Of a stretch of 64,000 nucleotides of DNA, positions 19,204 to 33,437 are shown piece after piece. The DNA is from Casuarius casuarius. Taxonomy: Eukaryota > Chordata > Aves > Casuariiformes > Casuariidae. The translations under genes and the position numbers were made by a program. Location: the NCBI GenBank assembly GCA_003342895.1, contig PTFA01000032.1, forward strand, positions 6,664,552 to 6,728,551. Direction: 5' to 3'. The notes under the pieces were generated by a model, which was given only the letters and a program-made list of their open reading frames with translations, did no database searches and was not told the DNA's origin. How positions within the stretch are numbered: the stretch's first letter is position 1; the number at the start of each line of letters is the position of its first letter.

Positions 19204-22200
19204 AGTGATAAAAAGCACACAGATAACATTATTTTCATTGACAAACTTTACATATCCAAAACAGCAGCTTTATTGTTTATTAAATTAGATACTGTCATGG
19301 TGTAATAGTCCCTGCAGCCATACCAAACCCAGCTGTAAAATGTATTTCTGTGGAGGAGGGTGAAGAGAGAAGAAAGGAAAAGAGCAGAGACACCATTCAG
19401 AAGCAATGCAGACTCATAAATAAGGGTGTAAGGAATAATTAACCAGTGTATGTGAACATACATGCTATGATGTTTTTCAGTCAATGAAATCTTCAAAAAT
19501 AATATGTGCCAGAGCTAAAAGTTACATCAAGATGCTTTTAATATATGAGAGGTAGGATGCAATTCAGCTGCCTAGACACGGGTGCTGGGTGCCACTGGAG
19601 ATGCCCTATGGTGTCCCAGACACCCCTGAAGGGCTGGTGGATGGCATTCAAAAGCCACCACTGACTCACGCCCGCACGCAGAGGCCATAGGAGGCCAGGC
19701 AGGAATCGGGGTGTCTACAGGGGCACTAGATGCCTATGCTAAGGCCAGTGTATCACACCTGCAGAAGGACCAGAAATTAACGGTACTGAAATCTGCATAT
19801 TAAACAGTCTAATACTATTCTTTCTAGATACCAATTTCAATAGAAGAAAACCAAACTTTATCAAATATAACAATTTTATATGATAGAAAGTTACGAGTAA
19901 TAGTTTATAGCGCTCCTAAAATGTGTAGGAATTAGTAACATATTTAACCTAAGCACTATTTTACCCTGCATATCAGGGTAATCACCTCAAGCATATGAGC
20001 TGGCTGTCCGTAGTTCCTTCCTAGGATATAGCTTAACCAGAGAGGAAATGGGTAATAGTGCTGTTGGAAGTAATATTATGCTGCAAGTGCATTAGGATCC
20101 ACATTTTTTAAATACAGGCAGTTGTCCTCAAATATTTTTCCAAGGTGCTTAAGGGATCTTATTCTAGGATCCAACTATAGTCAATGGACAGACTCAGACA
20201 CTTATAGAGGGCCATTCAGACCACCTTGATTACATGGGATTGGATCTCATTCCAGGTATGCCTTGTGCAGCACAAAACTGGGATCCTGCTGGCTAAAAAG
20301 TCACAAAGACTATCACATAACAACTAATAAATTCTGAACTCATGTAGGCAGGCAGGACGCGATCTGCGAAGAAACATTCAGATATATTGGCTCTATCCAT
20401 CTGGAGGGTTTACACTAGCTGAGGATACAGATCCATACGTCTGTTGTGATCTTCATGGTAGAAACCAGCACAACCTGACAGACAAAATTTCATTGTAGCA
20501 ATTCCGGGCTGCTAAGAACTAAAAAGTTCCCTACCTGGAAAGCTGAGCACTGCTTTGGGAAGATGTTGATCATGGAGCAGTCTGCTGTTTGAATCTATAA
20601 ATCTTCATCATTTCATTCACTTAATTTTGAAGCCTCTAACAGGACAGAACTGAATTCAACTAGACTTGGATTAAAAGAAAAAAAAGGAGGTGGGATCATT
20701 GCCTGAGGGTTTTTCTGTAATTGTCCTTACCCCAGACATTGGTACTGCTGCACAACTCATACTAATAAAGTTACAGCTTGCAATAGGTATTGACTGATAC
20801 TGAAAAAAACCTGATCAGCCACCACCATGGGTATGCATATCCTGTAAGGCTATGATTCCTTTACCAAAAGGGAGAAAAAAGAGCTAACAATTCAGTGAGA
20901 AAAATCTTGAATTTGAAAACTAACAATTTTTAGAATAATTGAAGTTCCAAAACAGAAATTTTCAGGAACAGAAAATTGTTTTAAAATGTTTTCTTCCTCT
21001 GTGTTTGCTGTAAAATAAAACATGTTACAATCACCTTGCATTCCCCCTCTACTTGTGTAGCTATTTAAATATGGTATTTTTTGCTCTATTCCTGAATGTA
21101 GTAAAGTTTTAATTTAGCAGAAATCTAGGTGTTCTGTTAAATTTCTGATTTTCTTTCTTGCATCACCGCAAGGCATAGATACAATTGTTTTCAATTATCT
21201 TTACAGGAGATCCACAGAACCACATTACCGAAAAGCACGGAAGTCTGAAAATAGTTTGGGATAATCAAAAGCTGTATCATTTCATCAAAATTCTCCACCT
21301 CCCCCCATCCAGAAGCCTCCTCTGCTACAATATATGGTGTGGGATTATGGAAGGGTTCTGGTCATTTGCATTTATCCTTCCTAAAAGAAGTACTTTAAGC
21401 ATAGGGGCAGGCAGAGGCTAATTAGCACAATGAAAGGAAGAAGTCTGAAAAAGCCAATGTCATTTAAAAGAAACAATTCGGACTATGAAGCAAGACTATC
21501 AGACTGTATCCTCTTGCTGACCACTGCAGCCACAGAAGTCTGTATTTATTTGCATTAGCCACACAGCCCTCTGCATACCTAAGGTGCGGTACTTGGCCAC
21601 TCGCTCTTGCCAGGTTTTTTTCCACCACACACAAGTGCTCTTCGCTGGGCTGAGGGAGCTTGCTACCTCTAATTGCCACCAAGCAATAGCCAACTGCTTT
21701 GATGTTAAAAGCTTTCTGGCAGGGATATATCCCAGGGATTTACACCGCCGTAAGGAAGGAACGAACGAGTAGTTACTGATAGCCTTGCAGAGACCAAAGA
21801 GAAGCGTTGACTGAGATGAGGGCCTCATATCGGATGGCAAAAGGAAGGGGTATTTCTCCATCGTGCTGCAAGGTCTGGCTGATCTTTGCGGAAAGCCTTC
21901 CACTAAACAATACTGAGTGGCCTAGAAACATCCATTATATCACTCAGCTCAGACTTCTTTACTAAAATAAGCAAGGGCGCGTTTGCTCCTGAAAGTCTCT
22001 GAACCCTGGCAGAATTAATATCCACATTTAATTTTCAGAGCATATCTCTGGCTTATTAATTGTCATCACTGGACATTTAGACGAGACAAAGAAGGGATGT
22101 CATCTCCATTTCTGAAAGCTCACAGGAACGCGTTCCTGCAGGCTGAACCTTACGGAGCAGGGATTTCTTACCATGGGGATTCCCTTGTGCATTACCCTCC

Positions 22201-24383
22201 CTCCCAGTCCTGTTTCCACACCGGCCCTGCCACCCTGCAAATGTTTTGTTACTACGGCAGAATAATATTAGGACAGCGATGAGGAAAATAAACTGTCTCT
22301 CTGCTATGATGGATGTGCCCTCGTTTCATATGTACACTTAGTCAGCAGCGTGCTACAACAAACTTGACCTTTACAGGGACGAGATTTCCCCGATCCTGTT
22401 TTTCCAGATCCCACCCCATTTATTCTGTTCTATGTCTGCAGCCTCTTCAATCTTCACCTGATAAAGCTTTCATCACCACTCATCTTTCTCAGTGGAAGTG
22501 CTCAGCAAGGAAAGAGATTCAGGCTTGCAAGCCCAAGAGTCCTTCGAATGAAATCCCCCTGGGTTAGGCCAGAGCTAAGCACTGCTGCTGGGGAGCAGCC
22601 GGCCGCGGCGCTCTGCAGCCCACCCATCCTGCAGACTTGGGGACAGGGTTTGAAGACATGACTGATTTTTTTTTTCTCCTGAAAAGGAGAACTGCATTAC
22701 CAGCTTTGTTTTTTGCATGGTACCAAAGCCTGTTGTATGTTCTTCATCAAGTCCTATAGCCTTTAAGGTTTGTCATGTTCTCCAGAGTTAATTATCACAA
22801 AGAAGGACTCGCACCCCTGATTTAGCTACTTCGCATTTTAATCAGAAATAAAGCGACACCCACATAGAGGTTAAGTGCCATTGAAAGTTGCAGCCATACC
22901 AGCTCTATTTTCAAACCAACGTTTTAATGCCTCACAACAATGCCAGGACAAGCAGTAACTTTCAGTAACATCCTTTTCAACCTTCCTTCTGTTAAGCCTC
23001 CCAAAGAGAGCAGTATGAAACATATCTGATTGGGGGGTACTTCTATTTCTTAACAGAAATAGGGAAACGTTCACTTGGAACCAGACCTCTGCAGCTCAGA
23101 GAGCAGCATCTGCTCAGTTACTGAAAACTGCACCATCAATCCAAAGTGGAAACGGGAAAGCACAACTGTAGCTCTCCTGATGAGTTTAGCCAGGTTAGTT
23201 GCTAAACAAGAAACGGCTGCTATGAAAGGCAAGGCCCAAGGCCCACCTTCAGGAGACAACAGTAGTAGAAGCTGGAAAAATGAGAACATCTGACAAAAAT
23301 CAGAGCCTCCAAATAAGCTTTGGCTACAGAAAAGCAGCAGCTTTTCTCCTCTTCCTTTCTCAGGACTTTTTCCAAAGGGGAAACAAAAGTAGGGAGGCAT
23401 CTTTCCTGCAACAACTGCCCCAGCTTTACATATTCTTATAACAACATTTAGCACCATTTCCCTAACCACACATCTCCTTTGCACTGAAAAGGTGGACACC
23501 GTCACAAGGTTTTCTGCTGCAGCAGCACGCTGGAGCCAACAGGACTCTACAGTTTCACTGCAGTAGGGAAGAAAACTGGTGTGACCGGGAATCTGGCACA
23601 ACACCTACTTTCACATTTTGGAAGGTCAGAGGGAAGATTAACGCTCAGCAGAGTTTATTCACAGGACAAACTTGTAAAGTAAAATAACACCTTAATATTC
23701 TGTAAAGGATGAGGTCATTGTGAAAGTGTAAGCAAGACTCGAGAAAAATCCATTTAATAATACATATGCATATTGGGAACCCATCATGATTAACAGCAAA
23801 AACAGTTTGAAAAACTAGAAGAGGAAAATAAATATAACACATGGTTAGCATGCATTCTTTTCAAACACTTGATGGCTACTTCAGGCATATGCACCTGTAT
23901 TAAAAGCACTTGGAGAACAAGCAAATCTTATTTTTTTAAACAGAACATGAGTAGTTTCATGGGGACAAGCTCAAAGTATACAATGAAAATAAATATTTTA
24001 TATTATTATATTTTTAAATTCTGAAATTACACTGGTAGTAAACTAGAATTGACTATCAAAAGCAAAAACTATAGCTTTTGAGGCTGAGGAAGTCATCACA
24101 GTATTATCTAATCTCTCCCCAGAAGTTAGGAATTATGACTAAATCATTCCAACACAGATATAGCCTGAAATTCTACGTCAGAAGTATGTCCAATTGCATT
24201 TGGCAACCCTTAGTCAAGAAAGAAGTTGAATATAATTGGACGAATATTTGAAGTGCTTCATTATTCATGTAGGAAGGCTAGGTAAAAAGTGTTTTATAGT
24301 CCCAAGACACTTGAGGGTGTGTGTTATTGGGTAATAACCAATTAGGAATGTTGACAGCGCTCCGCCTTTCGGATCATCATGGC

Positions 24384-24411
24384 CAACAATACACCTGGGC
24401 GTTTATTGTTG
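24384..24411. promoter_or_regulatory. Inverted SOX-type site pair in a possible enhancer
   Basis: CAACAAT at 24384-24390 and ATTGTTG at 24405-24411 form a perfect 7-bp inverted repeat with a 14-base spacer. Each arm matches the SOX core (A/T)(A/T)CAA(T/A)G or its complement only in part (ACAAT). Nearby are a CACTTGA NKX-like word at 24308 and a TTATTGGGTAATAACC palindromic stretch around 24325-24340. Enhancer function is inference. Confidence 0.25.
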
Positions 24412-27400
24412 TGCAAAAGCACACACCCACTGCCTACTGCTCAGTTTATTTAAGCAAACTTTTCACCAAAGGAAGTGGAAGAGACCCAAAAGGATGCATG
24501 TTTGACAACTCGCTTTGATTCTACGATCCTTTTTCTTCATTCTTCCCTTTGCTGCTATGCTCCAACTTTCAATACCACTTCTGAATTATTGATTACTACC
24601 GATTACTGCTTGGAAACAAATCTGATTATTTCTTCTCTGTTTTATTGCATATAATCCTCCAAATAACATCCTTATTATTTGTAGCAAAGAAAGACTGACA
24701 GCCACAGATCCTAACCACATAATCTGTCAAAAAACGCCACTACACCATTAAACAAATACTGCAAACTCAGAACAACAGAAATAAAGTCTTCTTTTCATGC
24801 TAGTCTAAGAAAAACAAAAATCATTAATACAAGCATATAAAAATAATTTTTAAAAAGTTCAGAGTTTAAAAATTAGGAGTTCTGACACATTTACAAGAAT
24901 CAGAAATTTGGCACACATTTAGCCCACGACAGTGCAGTCTAATGCCTTGACAACCTGCCAAAATAAGGCTAGAATACACTGACAGTACACCAAACACTAA
25001 TTTTTTTCTTCTTTTCTTTATCACTGGAATGAAACAAATCTGAAATAAAGTTTGTATTCTGATCTAAAGCAAAGCAAGTATTGCAATAGATGCCCAACAG
25101 GGCTTTCATACCTACAAAAGAAACATTCAAAACTTTTCCTGAACAATTTGTTTGCATCAAACATGTAAAGTACGAAATCAATTTGTTAGAAAAGAAACAT
25201 ATCTTTTTTTTCTACGGCTCTCATTTTCTGGCTTGTATCATATTCAGTCCATCCTGTGGCACCGCAAGTACTGCAGCATTTTCTCTGAATTTCCTCAAAT
25301 GCTACCTCACCCTTTCCCTTCTGTATCACTGAGATGATGATGTTTTGATGAAGTATCACACATGGGCCCTCCAGATAATGGATTCAATGGGATAAACTTA
25401 AAAGATCATTTTTCTCTTTTGTATTGACTGCTTGCACTGCTCTAAGACAGGAAGGGTTTTCATTTTTTATGTAAGCTGTAAGACCCTCAGGGCCCTCCTC
25501 TAAACTGTTTAAAAGAAATCAATTTTCGGATGGGTGAAAGGAGTCTAGCAGACCTTAATGAGACTGGGTAGCCATTCTGGAACTCCTTCCACTCGAATCT
25601 CTAACAAGTTTGGGCAAACTTAAAACTAGCTTTCAGCTGAGCCTCTCTCTGCATGGAAGTGTTTCCCACTGTTTAGGATTTGTGGTTAGCATTCACACAG
25701 AACTATAATTTATAGTATGCATATGGGAAACAAAAAAAGAAAAAAAAATTTCACAGAAGCAAAATAATCACTACTGCTGACGAAGATAAACAGCACTAGA
25801 GCTACTAAGCAAACCAGGACTTGGCACTCACATAGCGGCAGGAAACCATTATCCCGTGACAAGATTCTAATACACTGACATTATCGCAATTACATCCAGG
25901 CAACCTAACAAAACAAATTCATTGTATGGCAGAAAATATTTACAATTCAACGTTGCAACATTTATTTTTTAATTACAGCACAAAGAATACTGTTGGGGTG
26001 TGGAAGGACATAATCCATCATTTGGTCTGAAATGACACGCTTATGGGAAATGCTATGTACTGTAACTTTCTATGCCACAATAAGTAACTACAAGCAATTT
26101 CTTCAGCAAGGCATGCAAAGAGTTTGGGTGCGGCCTTGGGAGATGCTGCTTATCCCTCCATCTCCCTCCGTGGCAGTGGCAGCCAAAGGCAGGCCACATT
26201 TTGCTGCACTGGGGCTTCAGTCACTCCTCCTGTTTCACATGTGTGTCTCACAGCCCATACAGCTNTCTACCCGCAACGCTCCTCACGTGAAAAAGAGCTT
26301 TAACAGTTCAAATATGCACTATGCAAGAACATAAATACAATATTTAATTAAAAGGAATAGTATTTTAATAGGTCATTTAAGGAACAATTATGTCTACCAT
26401 TTGACTGACAGACAAGTCACATTTTAACATGAAAAGCCCACTGGGGTCTAGGATATAGAATGAATCTGTGTCTTTATAAATTGATGAACCACTAAAATAT
26501 ACCCTCTTGCATTTAATACTGTTATGCTCAATCATCTCATCTTAAGAAAAACTGCATTTTTTTATTAGTCTCCTTTCACCTCTTCACAAACAGAAAGTTG
26601 TTTCATGGAAGCTATGAACTGCCAGCGTTGCTTTCCTTCACCAAGCGCCTGTACTGCAAAATGCAGTGCTATGTAGAAATGTAAAAGATAGGTCTTCAGT
26701 AATTAGCTTGGGTACCAGATGCAGCACAGCTGAGTTAGCTGGAAGCAGGATAAACTAGTCCAGGTGGAGTGCTGTGCTGAATTACTTCAAGCATCTGAGC
26801 TAGCCTACTCACACTGCACTGTCAAAAGACTAGGTGGGAAGGCGACCCTAAGACCACTGTTTTCCTAAAGGTGAAACTGTACAAAGCACGCCAGAAGAAT
26901 TAGCTACAAGCTCAGCTTAGCTCCTTTCAAACTGGAGCTCCTCTCCCCACCAAGGTCTCTGAGGTATGCAGAAAGTATCCAAGTTTTGGACAGGTGAAGA
27001 TTTTGGTAGGGTGGCTTAGAAGACCAAGAAAATTGACCAACTGTGGTGTAGCAACCACTGGGCTGGAAGACTTCCATAGATCAAAGCTAACCTACAGACC
27101 ACAGCTGGAAACAGTTTATTTTGATTACTAATTCACAGTTTCCATGAGAGAGATCAATACTGATGAGTCTGAGTATGCATTCAACAGATGTTGCTAAGGC
27201 TGAAAGCATCATTCGAGATATTTGCAAAATATGCCAGCTGACTAACTACTCAAAGGAAACTTGCCATCAGCAGGAGCCAGACCACAGAGGATGTGTGGGG
27301 AAAAACGGACAAGAAGCAATAACATGCTTTGATCTGGTTAGGTAAAGGTCACTTGTGACTTCTGTAAGCTCTGATTCCTTTCAATAGAGATATAAAAATG

Positions 27401-30400
27401 CAGATGATGAAAGAAACGAAGACAAAGCAATGAGGAAGTTCAGACGACAAAAGCAAGCACCTTTCTCAGAGCAGAATGAGGACAGAAGACACATACTGGG
27501 CAGTAACTGGAAAGGCATCCCGAGAGTTGGAGACTGAGGGGAAAGGCAGGCTGAGAATGGACAAAGGAGAAAAAGCTCATCAGATGACAGTTGTCTAGTC
27601 ATGGCACTGCCACATTTGAATAAACTGCAAAGCAGTTAGGTTAGAGGGCACATTCACGTAACAGGAACCGGTGACATTCCCTCGGCCAGCACAGAGCACT
27701 TATGCATTATTTGCATTAAACAGAGTGCAGATAACCACTGGGTCCTAAGCAATTTCCCACATTTCCTATGCAAACTCTTTAAATACATCCTCAAATGGCA
27801 AACATACTTGTACGTAAAACCCAGCCAGAAGGTTGATCATTACCAGAAAGAAGTAAGCCAGAAATTGGAATCTATATCCTAAAGCTCCAAACACACCCAA
27901 TAGGTGGCCGGGTGTTCATGGCAAAACTGGAAGCCAAGTGTTTACTTCTCCAATTACGTACATACTAGATGCCAATTTGCTTAGCAACTACATTGCAATT
28001 TATGAAAGACCAATGAAATATAAACAATTTATGTGGGGGTAGGATGATATCCTCGTGCTAGCATACAGAGTGCGAGTGCAAAGACTGAGCAGAGCAAAAA
28101 GCAAAACAAAACGCTGAACCTCGAGACCGCGATGTAAATCTAGACCCAATCAGAAATGACCCATGAGCAGAATACTTCAGTGCCAAGCATGAAATTGCCC
28201 ACACAGAAACTCTGGGCCTTGTGCTTTATCAGATCAGCAAGAACCATAGGCTCAGCACTCCTTTTTTCTGAGTATTTTCTTGGCCAGTTAGAAAAAGAGA
28301 TGCTGTTTGGGTCCCTTCAAGCTGGTTTATGAAGTCATGCTTTTGGGTGAAAAAGCATATATACTGCAACCAACTGTCCGTCACTGACAAATTTCCATTC
28401 ACAGATGGATATCAAGCAATCATTAAAGTCAAAGGATTTCCCAAAGCTCAGACCTTTCAGACATGTTACTGGTACTCTCCCCTCTGAGACTGACAGGTTG
28501 ATCCAACCCTTACAACCTCACACAAACCTACTGGAAAGGAATCTATTACCATAATGACAATTATCAACATAGATTTTTTTTTTCCTCCCTCAAGAAACAT
28601 GTTTGCTGCTGAGAGGACTAAGAGCCTCATAGGAAAGAGCCGAAGCCTTTAGCTTTGTAACACTCCTGAATGTAGAAATTTATTCCCCTGAATATTTCCA
28701 TCCACAATGTCACACTCATGTAACCACAGTCATGCATGGTATCAGCCCCTGTGATAGGAATCTGTTCATCTACTGTCTCTCTATGTCTGCTTATGTGCAA
28801 AATGTACTCTAACAATTCACTATCTTGATTTTGCTGTCATTTTATACATTTGAATGCAAAAGCATTTAATAGAAAGCACTGTTTTTTATCCTCCAAATAA
28901 GTAGTATGCAAAAATGTTTTTACTGACACTTACAATAGGAAGATATCAGCTTGATGGCCCCTGTCAGTGATGACTCACTCTACTAGTTACTTGACCACAT
29001 GATATAAAAGCTGGCCAATCTGATCATATTCACTAGTCAGTGGCCACAAGCAACAGCCACAACTTGCTGAACTTGCAAGTTAACAAACATATTGCAGGAC
29101 TAACACACAAAATATTAACTTCTACTGAGGCAACAGTGACAACTGACATGTGGTGATCACTAATCGATGCAAAGTGAGGTCAACATATACCTTGAGTTCA
29201 GTATACACACCTAGAGATAAAATTAATCTGGGCACAGCCAGGACCAGAATATGTGCCTTTGAGCTCTTCAATGACAAGCATGTATTACAAAAGATTGCTC
29301 TTCACAATATTAGTTGCGTAAATTCTCAGGATTTCTTGAAATTAGAATAAAGAATATTATCCTACACCAATCTATATTTTTCTCTCCAAGTTCATATAGG
29401 TGCCTAGACCAACGAAAACAAAATATGGAACAGCACCCCAGGAGTCAGAGATACAAGGTGACAGCACAAAAGTTTTGAACTATGTTGGACTAACCGTAAT
29501 AAGTATGGTCCTTCTGGATCAGCATATCATTTTTTACTAATATATTACTGATGATAGCAACATCATCAGCTGTTTCTGTCTCAGTTACTGGCATCTATAA
29601 ATATTTACATTTTGAGATAGTAATCTTTTACACTTTCAGTCATCATCCCAAAACATTTTACAAATTGCTTTTTTGTTAACCTTGGTAGGAAGTAACCAAA
29701 GCTCAAAGCTTTATCAGTTATCTTGGGTCACAGAACAGGTCAGGAATAGAGTAAATGCATTTCCCTTTCCCAAACCCCCTTCCCTTGCCACAAGACCATG
29801 CGACAATCAAACGATGACATATAAAAGGTGAATAACTGGATGCACAAGCCAAAACAGGTAACAAAGATTAAACTGAGCTTCTGCCAACCTCTTCTGCCTA
29901 TTCCCCCTTGCCAGGAACGTTAAAAAATATTATGAAACTGCCACCTAGACCACTCATGCTAACACAGCAGACAGGGCTAAAGCACAACAATATTGAAAAC
30001 TCTCAAGGAAATTTGCTCTTTGAAACCAGCAACACTCAATGTCTGTTCTCAAAAAATGCAGAACTCCTTTAGTCTTTAGCTACTGTACTGTCACAGTTAT
30101 TTAAGAACTACTACTTCATTAGATGTGAATGTTGCTACTCTAGATCACCAAACACTTCCACAAATAGAGGTGTGCCTATCAGGAAGATGAAGACAGATAT
30201 TGAGAATGGAAGCCAGCAAAGGCTAATATTTCCTTAAAAAGCAAAAATGTTCCTTAGCTAAAAACCTTTACTTTTTATTTATTTTTAAATAACAAGCATC
30301 ACATGATTACAGTTCGAGAGGTACTATCCACACAGTTCAGGGAGTGTGACAGGACTGTTCTCTTGGCAATGCTGCAAAAAGTGTCTGATGCAAAGTGCAG

Positions 30401-30705
30401 AACAGCCCCACCACAACAGACCTCCTAACCAGCAGCCTCCAGCAAGCTGCTGCATCACGCAGCAGCAAGAAGTAAGGACAATGACGTGTCTTATTTGGAA
30501 CCGGGGACAACCTTCAGATAACGAAAACAGCAAAAGCTCTGAAACAGGTAAACACTCCTAACCTGCCTAATTCATAATGTGTCTTACGTCCTTGGAGGGC
30601 TGTGAATGTATGTATGTATCCTGTGAAGGATCAGGCTTGCTCCCAAACTGTCAGCAAAGTCCAAGGATAGTCTGGGGGTTCTCCTAAATAATTTTGTACT
30701 CCTGA

Positions 30706-30770
30706 TGGAGGGGAGGGAAAGGGGGAGGGGGGAAGAGAGCAAAAAAGCCCCCCCCCCAAAAAAAAAAAAA
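30706..30770. repeat. G-rich tract followed by C10 and A13 runs
   Basis: GGAGGGG-type purine repeat at 30706-30735, then C10 at 30748-30757 directly followed by A13 at 30758-30770. Confidence 0.8.
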
Positions 30771-33404
30771 GTGTCCTAACTGGATCCAAGTGTGTGAAAT
30801 TTAATTTCTCTGAGGGCTGAGAGTGAAGATTGGGCAAGAAAACTGGGACATGAATGGATTGGTTCATATGAAAACCTGAAACAGCCTTGGGCAGAAATTT
30901 GGGGGTATTGTGAAACACTGTGCAAGAAGAACCCATCTTCTTATGCAGGGAGTAACTCAAGATGGGAGATGAAACTATACCATTAGATACCCCCAAAAGG
31001 TTCCAGAAGGTAACAAAGGCTTTAATTAAATCTTCCCATCCTAAGACAAGAATACAGAATGTGGCAAGGTGATGCCATGGTATTATGCAAATATTTGTAC
31101 CAGATGACTTGGACAGCACTAATTAAAAGTCCAGATGCTTTGAACCTATGAGATAGATGACACTGCTGATATTGTTGATATCAGAGATATCACACAACTG
31201 ATGCTCGTATGACCAAAATTAAACATCTTCCCATTTAGTTATGCCAGTCAGCCGAGGTGCTCCAAGTCTGGTGCACAATAACTTGTGGTAGATGTCAGAC
31301 AGACAGCATTAAGGCTGAGAAATGTAGAAATGCTGCCTCCAAGTCAGTGTTTTATCCTACTGGAAGATGATAATGTTCTGCAAGAAGAAGGAAAGGCTGC
31401 ACAGGTTCAAATATCAGAACTAACTGACCTATGCTTACTCTGTTCATGACCATAAACCCTAAAACCTCAACTCACTTTCCCCAGACTCTCTGGTGACGAT
31501 AGGGAACAGTGGAAAAGCATGCATTTGCCTCAGCTCTCTGAAGAAAAGCCCCTTTAGCAGACCCTCAACTTGTACCTTTCCTTTCCTGGGGAAAAAAAAA
31601 TAAATAAATAAAAAACCCCCACACATTTGATGTCTGTTCTGGACTGTGGCAAGCAGATACATTTTTGAAAAATCTTCACTCACAAAAACAAAATAATAAA
31701 AAAGTCTGTATGCCCAAATCTGAGAGGTAACTTTGTGTTACCAAGTATCATCCTGCAGACCTGGTCAGTTAAAGTAAACCACAGGTTGTCAAGAAGAGGA
31801 GGACATAATCTGGTTCAAAACAGAACAAACTGCAAAACCACAAGACACCTCATAGAGTAGAAATAATATTGTTTGGTCCATTGACACAGGCATAAGTATA
31901 ACATGGTCGCAAGCAAAACCAACGCTGTTGGTGGACCCTTGAGAAACAGCAGGAACAATCCATGCCTGAGTGATATATTCAAGGTTTACAGCCTTGATGG
32001 AGAGATCTGTACAAAAGGATACCTGCTCCTCCTCAGGCATTTAAATACCATTTCTTTAAGGAGAGAGACTTTTCGTTAAGTCTTCTGCATAGATACACTG
32101 ATTCAAACTGTCTTTTCATGAAGCTTGCATCTGGCAAACATTATTCAGCTGGATGAGATCATGTCTGAGGCATGGTCTCACTGGTAGCTTGAGAGAACAT
32201 GAAGCCAGTTGACGAGATTTAATATCATATGTGATCTTCCTTATGAAACTAGCAAGTTCTCTCTGATCTGGAATATAGCTGGGCTCATATGAATTCTACA
32301 CCGCTTTTTATTAGTTTTCTTTTTTAGCATTGTTTTAGCTTCAGAACATAAAATTCCAGGAATACTCAGATCAAACTGTTAGACAAATGGTTTGTCTGTT
32401 GGATACTTCACTATGTCAGCCTTTGGTCAAAACACAGGTAGGCCCTGCTTCCTTGGGTTCTTCAATCACAAAAGCATTTGGCAAAAGCCCTCAATGGTCT
32501 TCCAATAGCAAAGGGTGGAGACACAGCATTAGTTGCAAGATGCTCATATAATCTCACCTAGGTTTTCTTTGGAGGAATGGATGGATACCTGGCAGTAGAT
32601 GTTTTACAAATCAAGTCACAAATCAGTGCTGGGGATCTAATAAAAGAATCATGGAAAATGTGCTCGGTGGGCCATAAGTCTCTACCTGATACCATTTAAG
32701 GAACCCTTTTTAAAGTACCCTCTCCAACTCCTCCCATACTGTCCAAGAAGGAAAAAATGAAGAGGTCTGAGATGTTACTGAACCCAAAGGAGGAGGAAGA
32801 ATATACTTGCTCCGAAGCAGAGAGACTGCTCTATCAGGATAGCTCTCCTCCACACAGGCAAGTCACAGTGACTCCAAAGCTGTTGGTTTGGATATCACCC
32901 TTTCAATCGCTCAGAGAAAGATGACTCTGGTACCTGGCCCACAGATGAAAGGTTCATTTTAGGCTTCTGGCCCTTAGACTACATGTAATATGAGTTAGGA
33001 GTGTAATGTCTCATAGGTTCATGTCTCAACCTGTTAGATGCTGGAGCTTGCAACCTCTGCCTTGACTCATCCCTGGAGCAGTGCTCTTCCAGGCCAGATA
33101 ATCAGGACCTTATTTTTCATAGGCAATATTTCATATGATGGTAAACCTTAGGAGGTTTCAACTCACCCAAAGTTCTCTGCAAGACCCTGCTTCAATTTGT
33201 ACCTCATTCACACATGTGATACTGGTAGAAAAAGAAAACATTCAAGCAATGCTGACTGGAAGCTTGGATTAGAACAACCCAGCATCAGCAAACTTAGACT
33301 GTAGATACACTCTGACCAGGTCAGACTCTAAGAAGCGATGTGTATTAAGGATGAAATACTACTGGATAGCGTTTACCTTATAATAAACAGCCTCACACAA
33401 ATAC

Positions 33405-33437
33405 AAACACACACACACACACATATATATATATATT
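33405..33437. repeat. (CA)n(TA)n microsatellite
   Basis: About eight CA units pass directly into about seven TA units within the large KCTD1 intron. Confidence 0.9.

Noticed and set aside
21564..21580. CTCF-like GCCCTCTG
   Set aside because: Only about 11 of 15 core positions match.
23071..23604. 177-codon open frame on the minus strand, longest in the window
   Set aside because: No recognisable domain, leucine/serine-rich composition, lies in the KCTD1 intron without exon-like borders, and overlaps frames on the other strand. Length is within chance for 64 kb.
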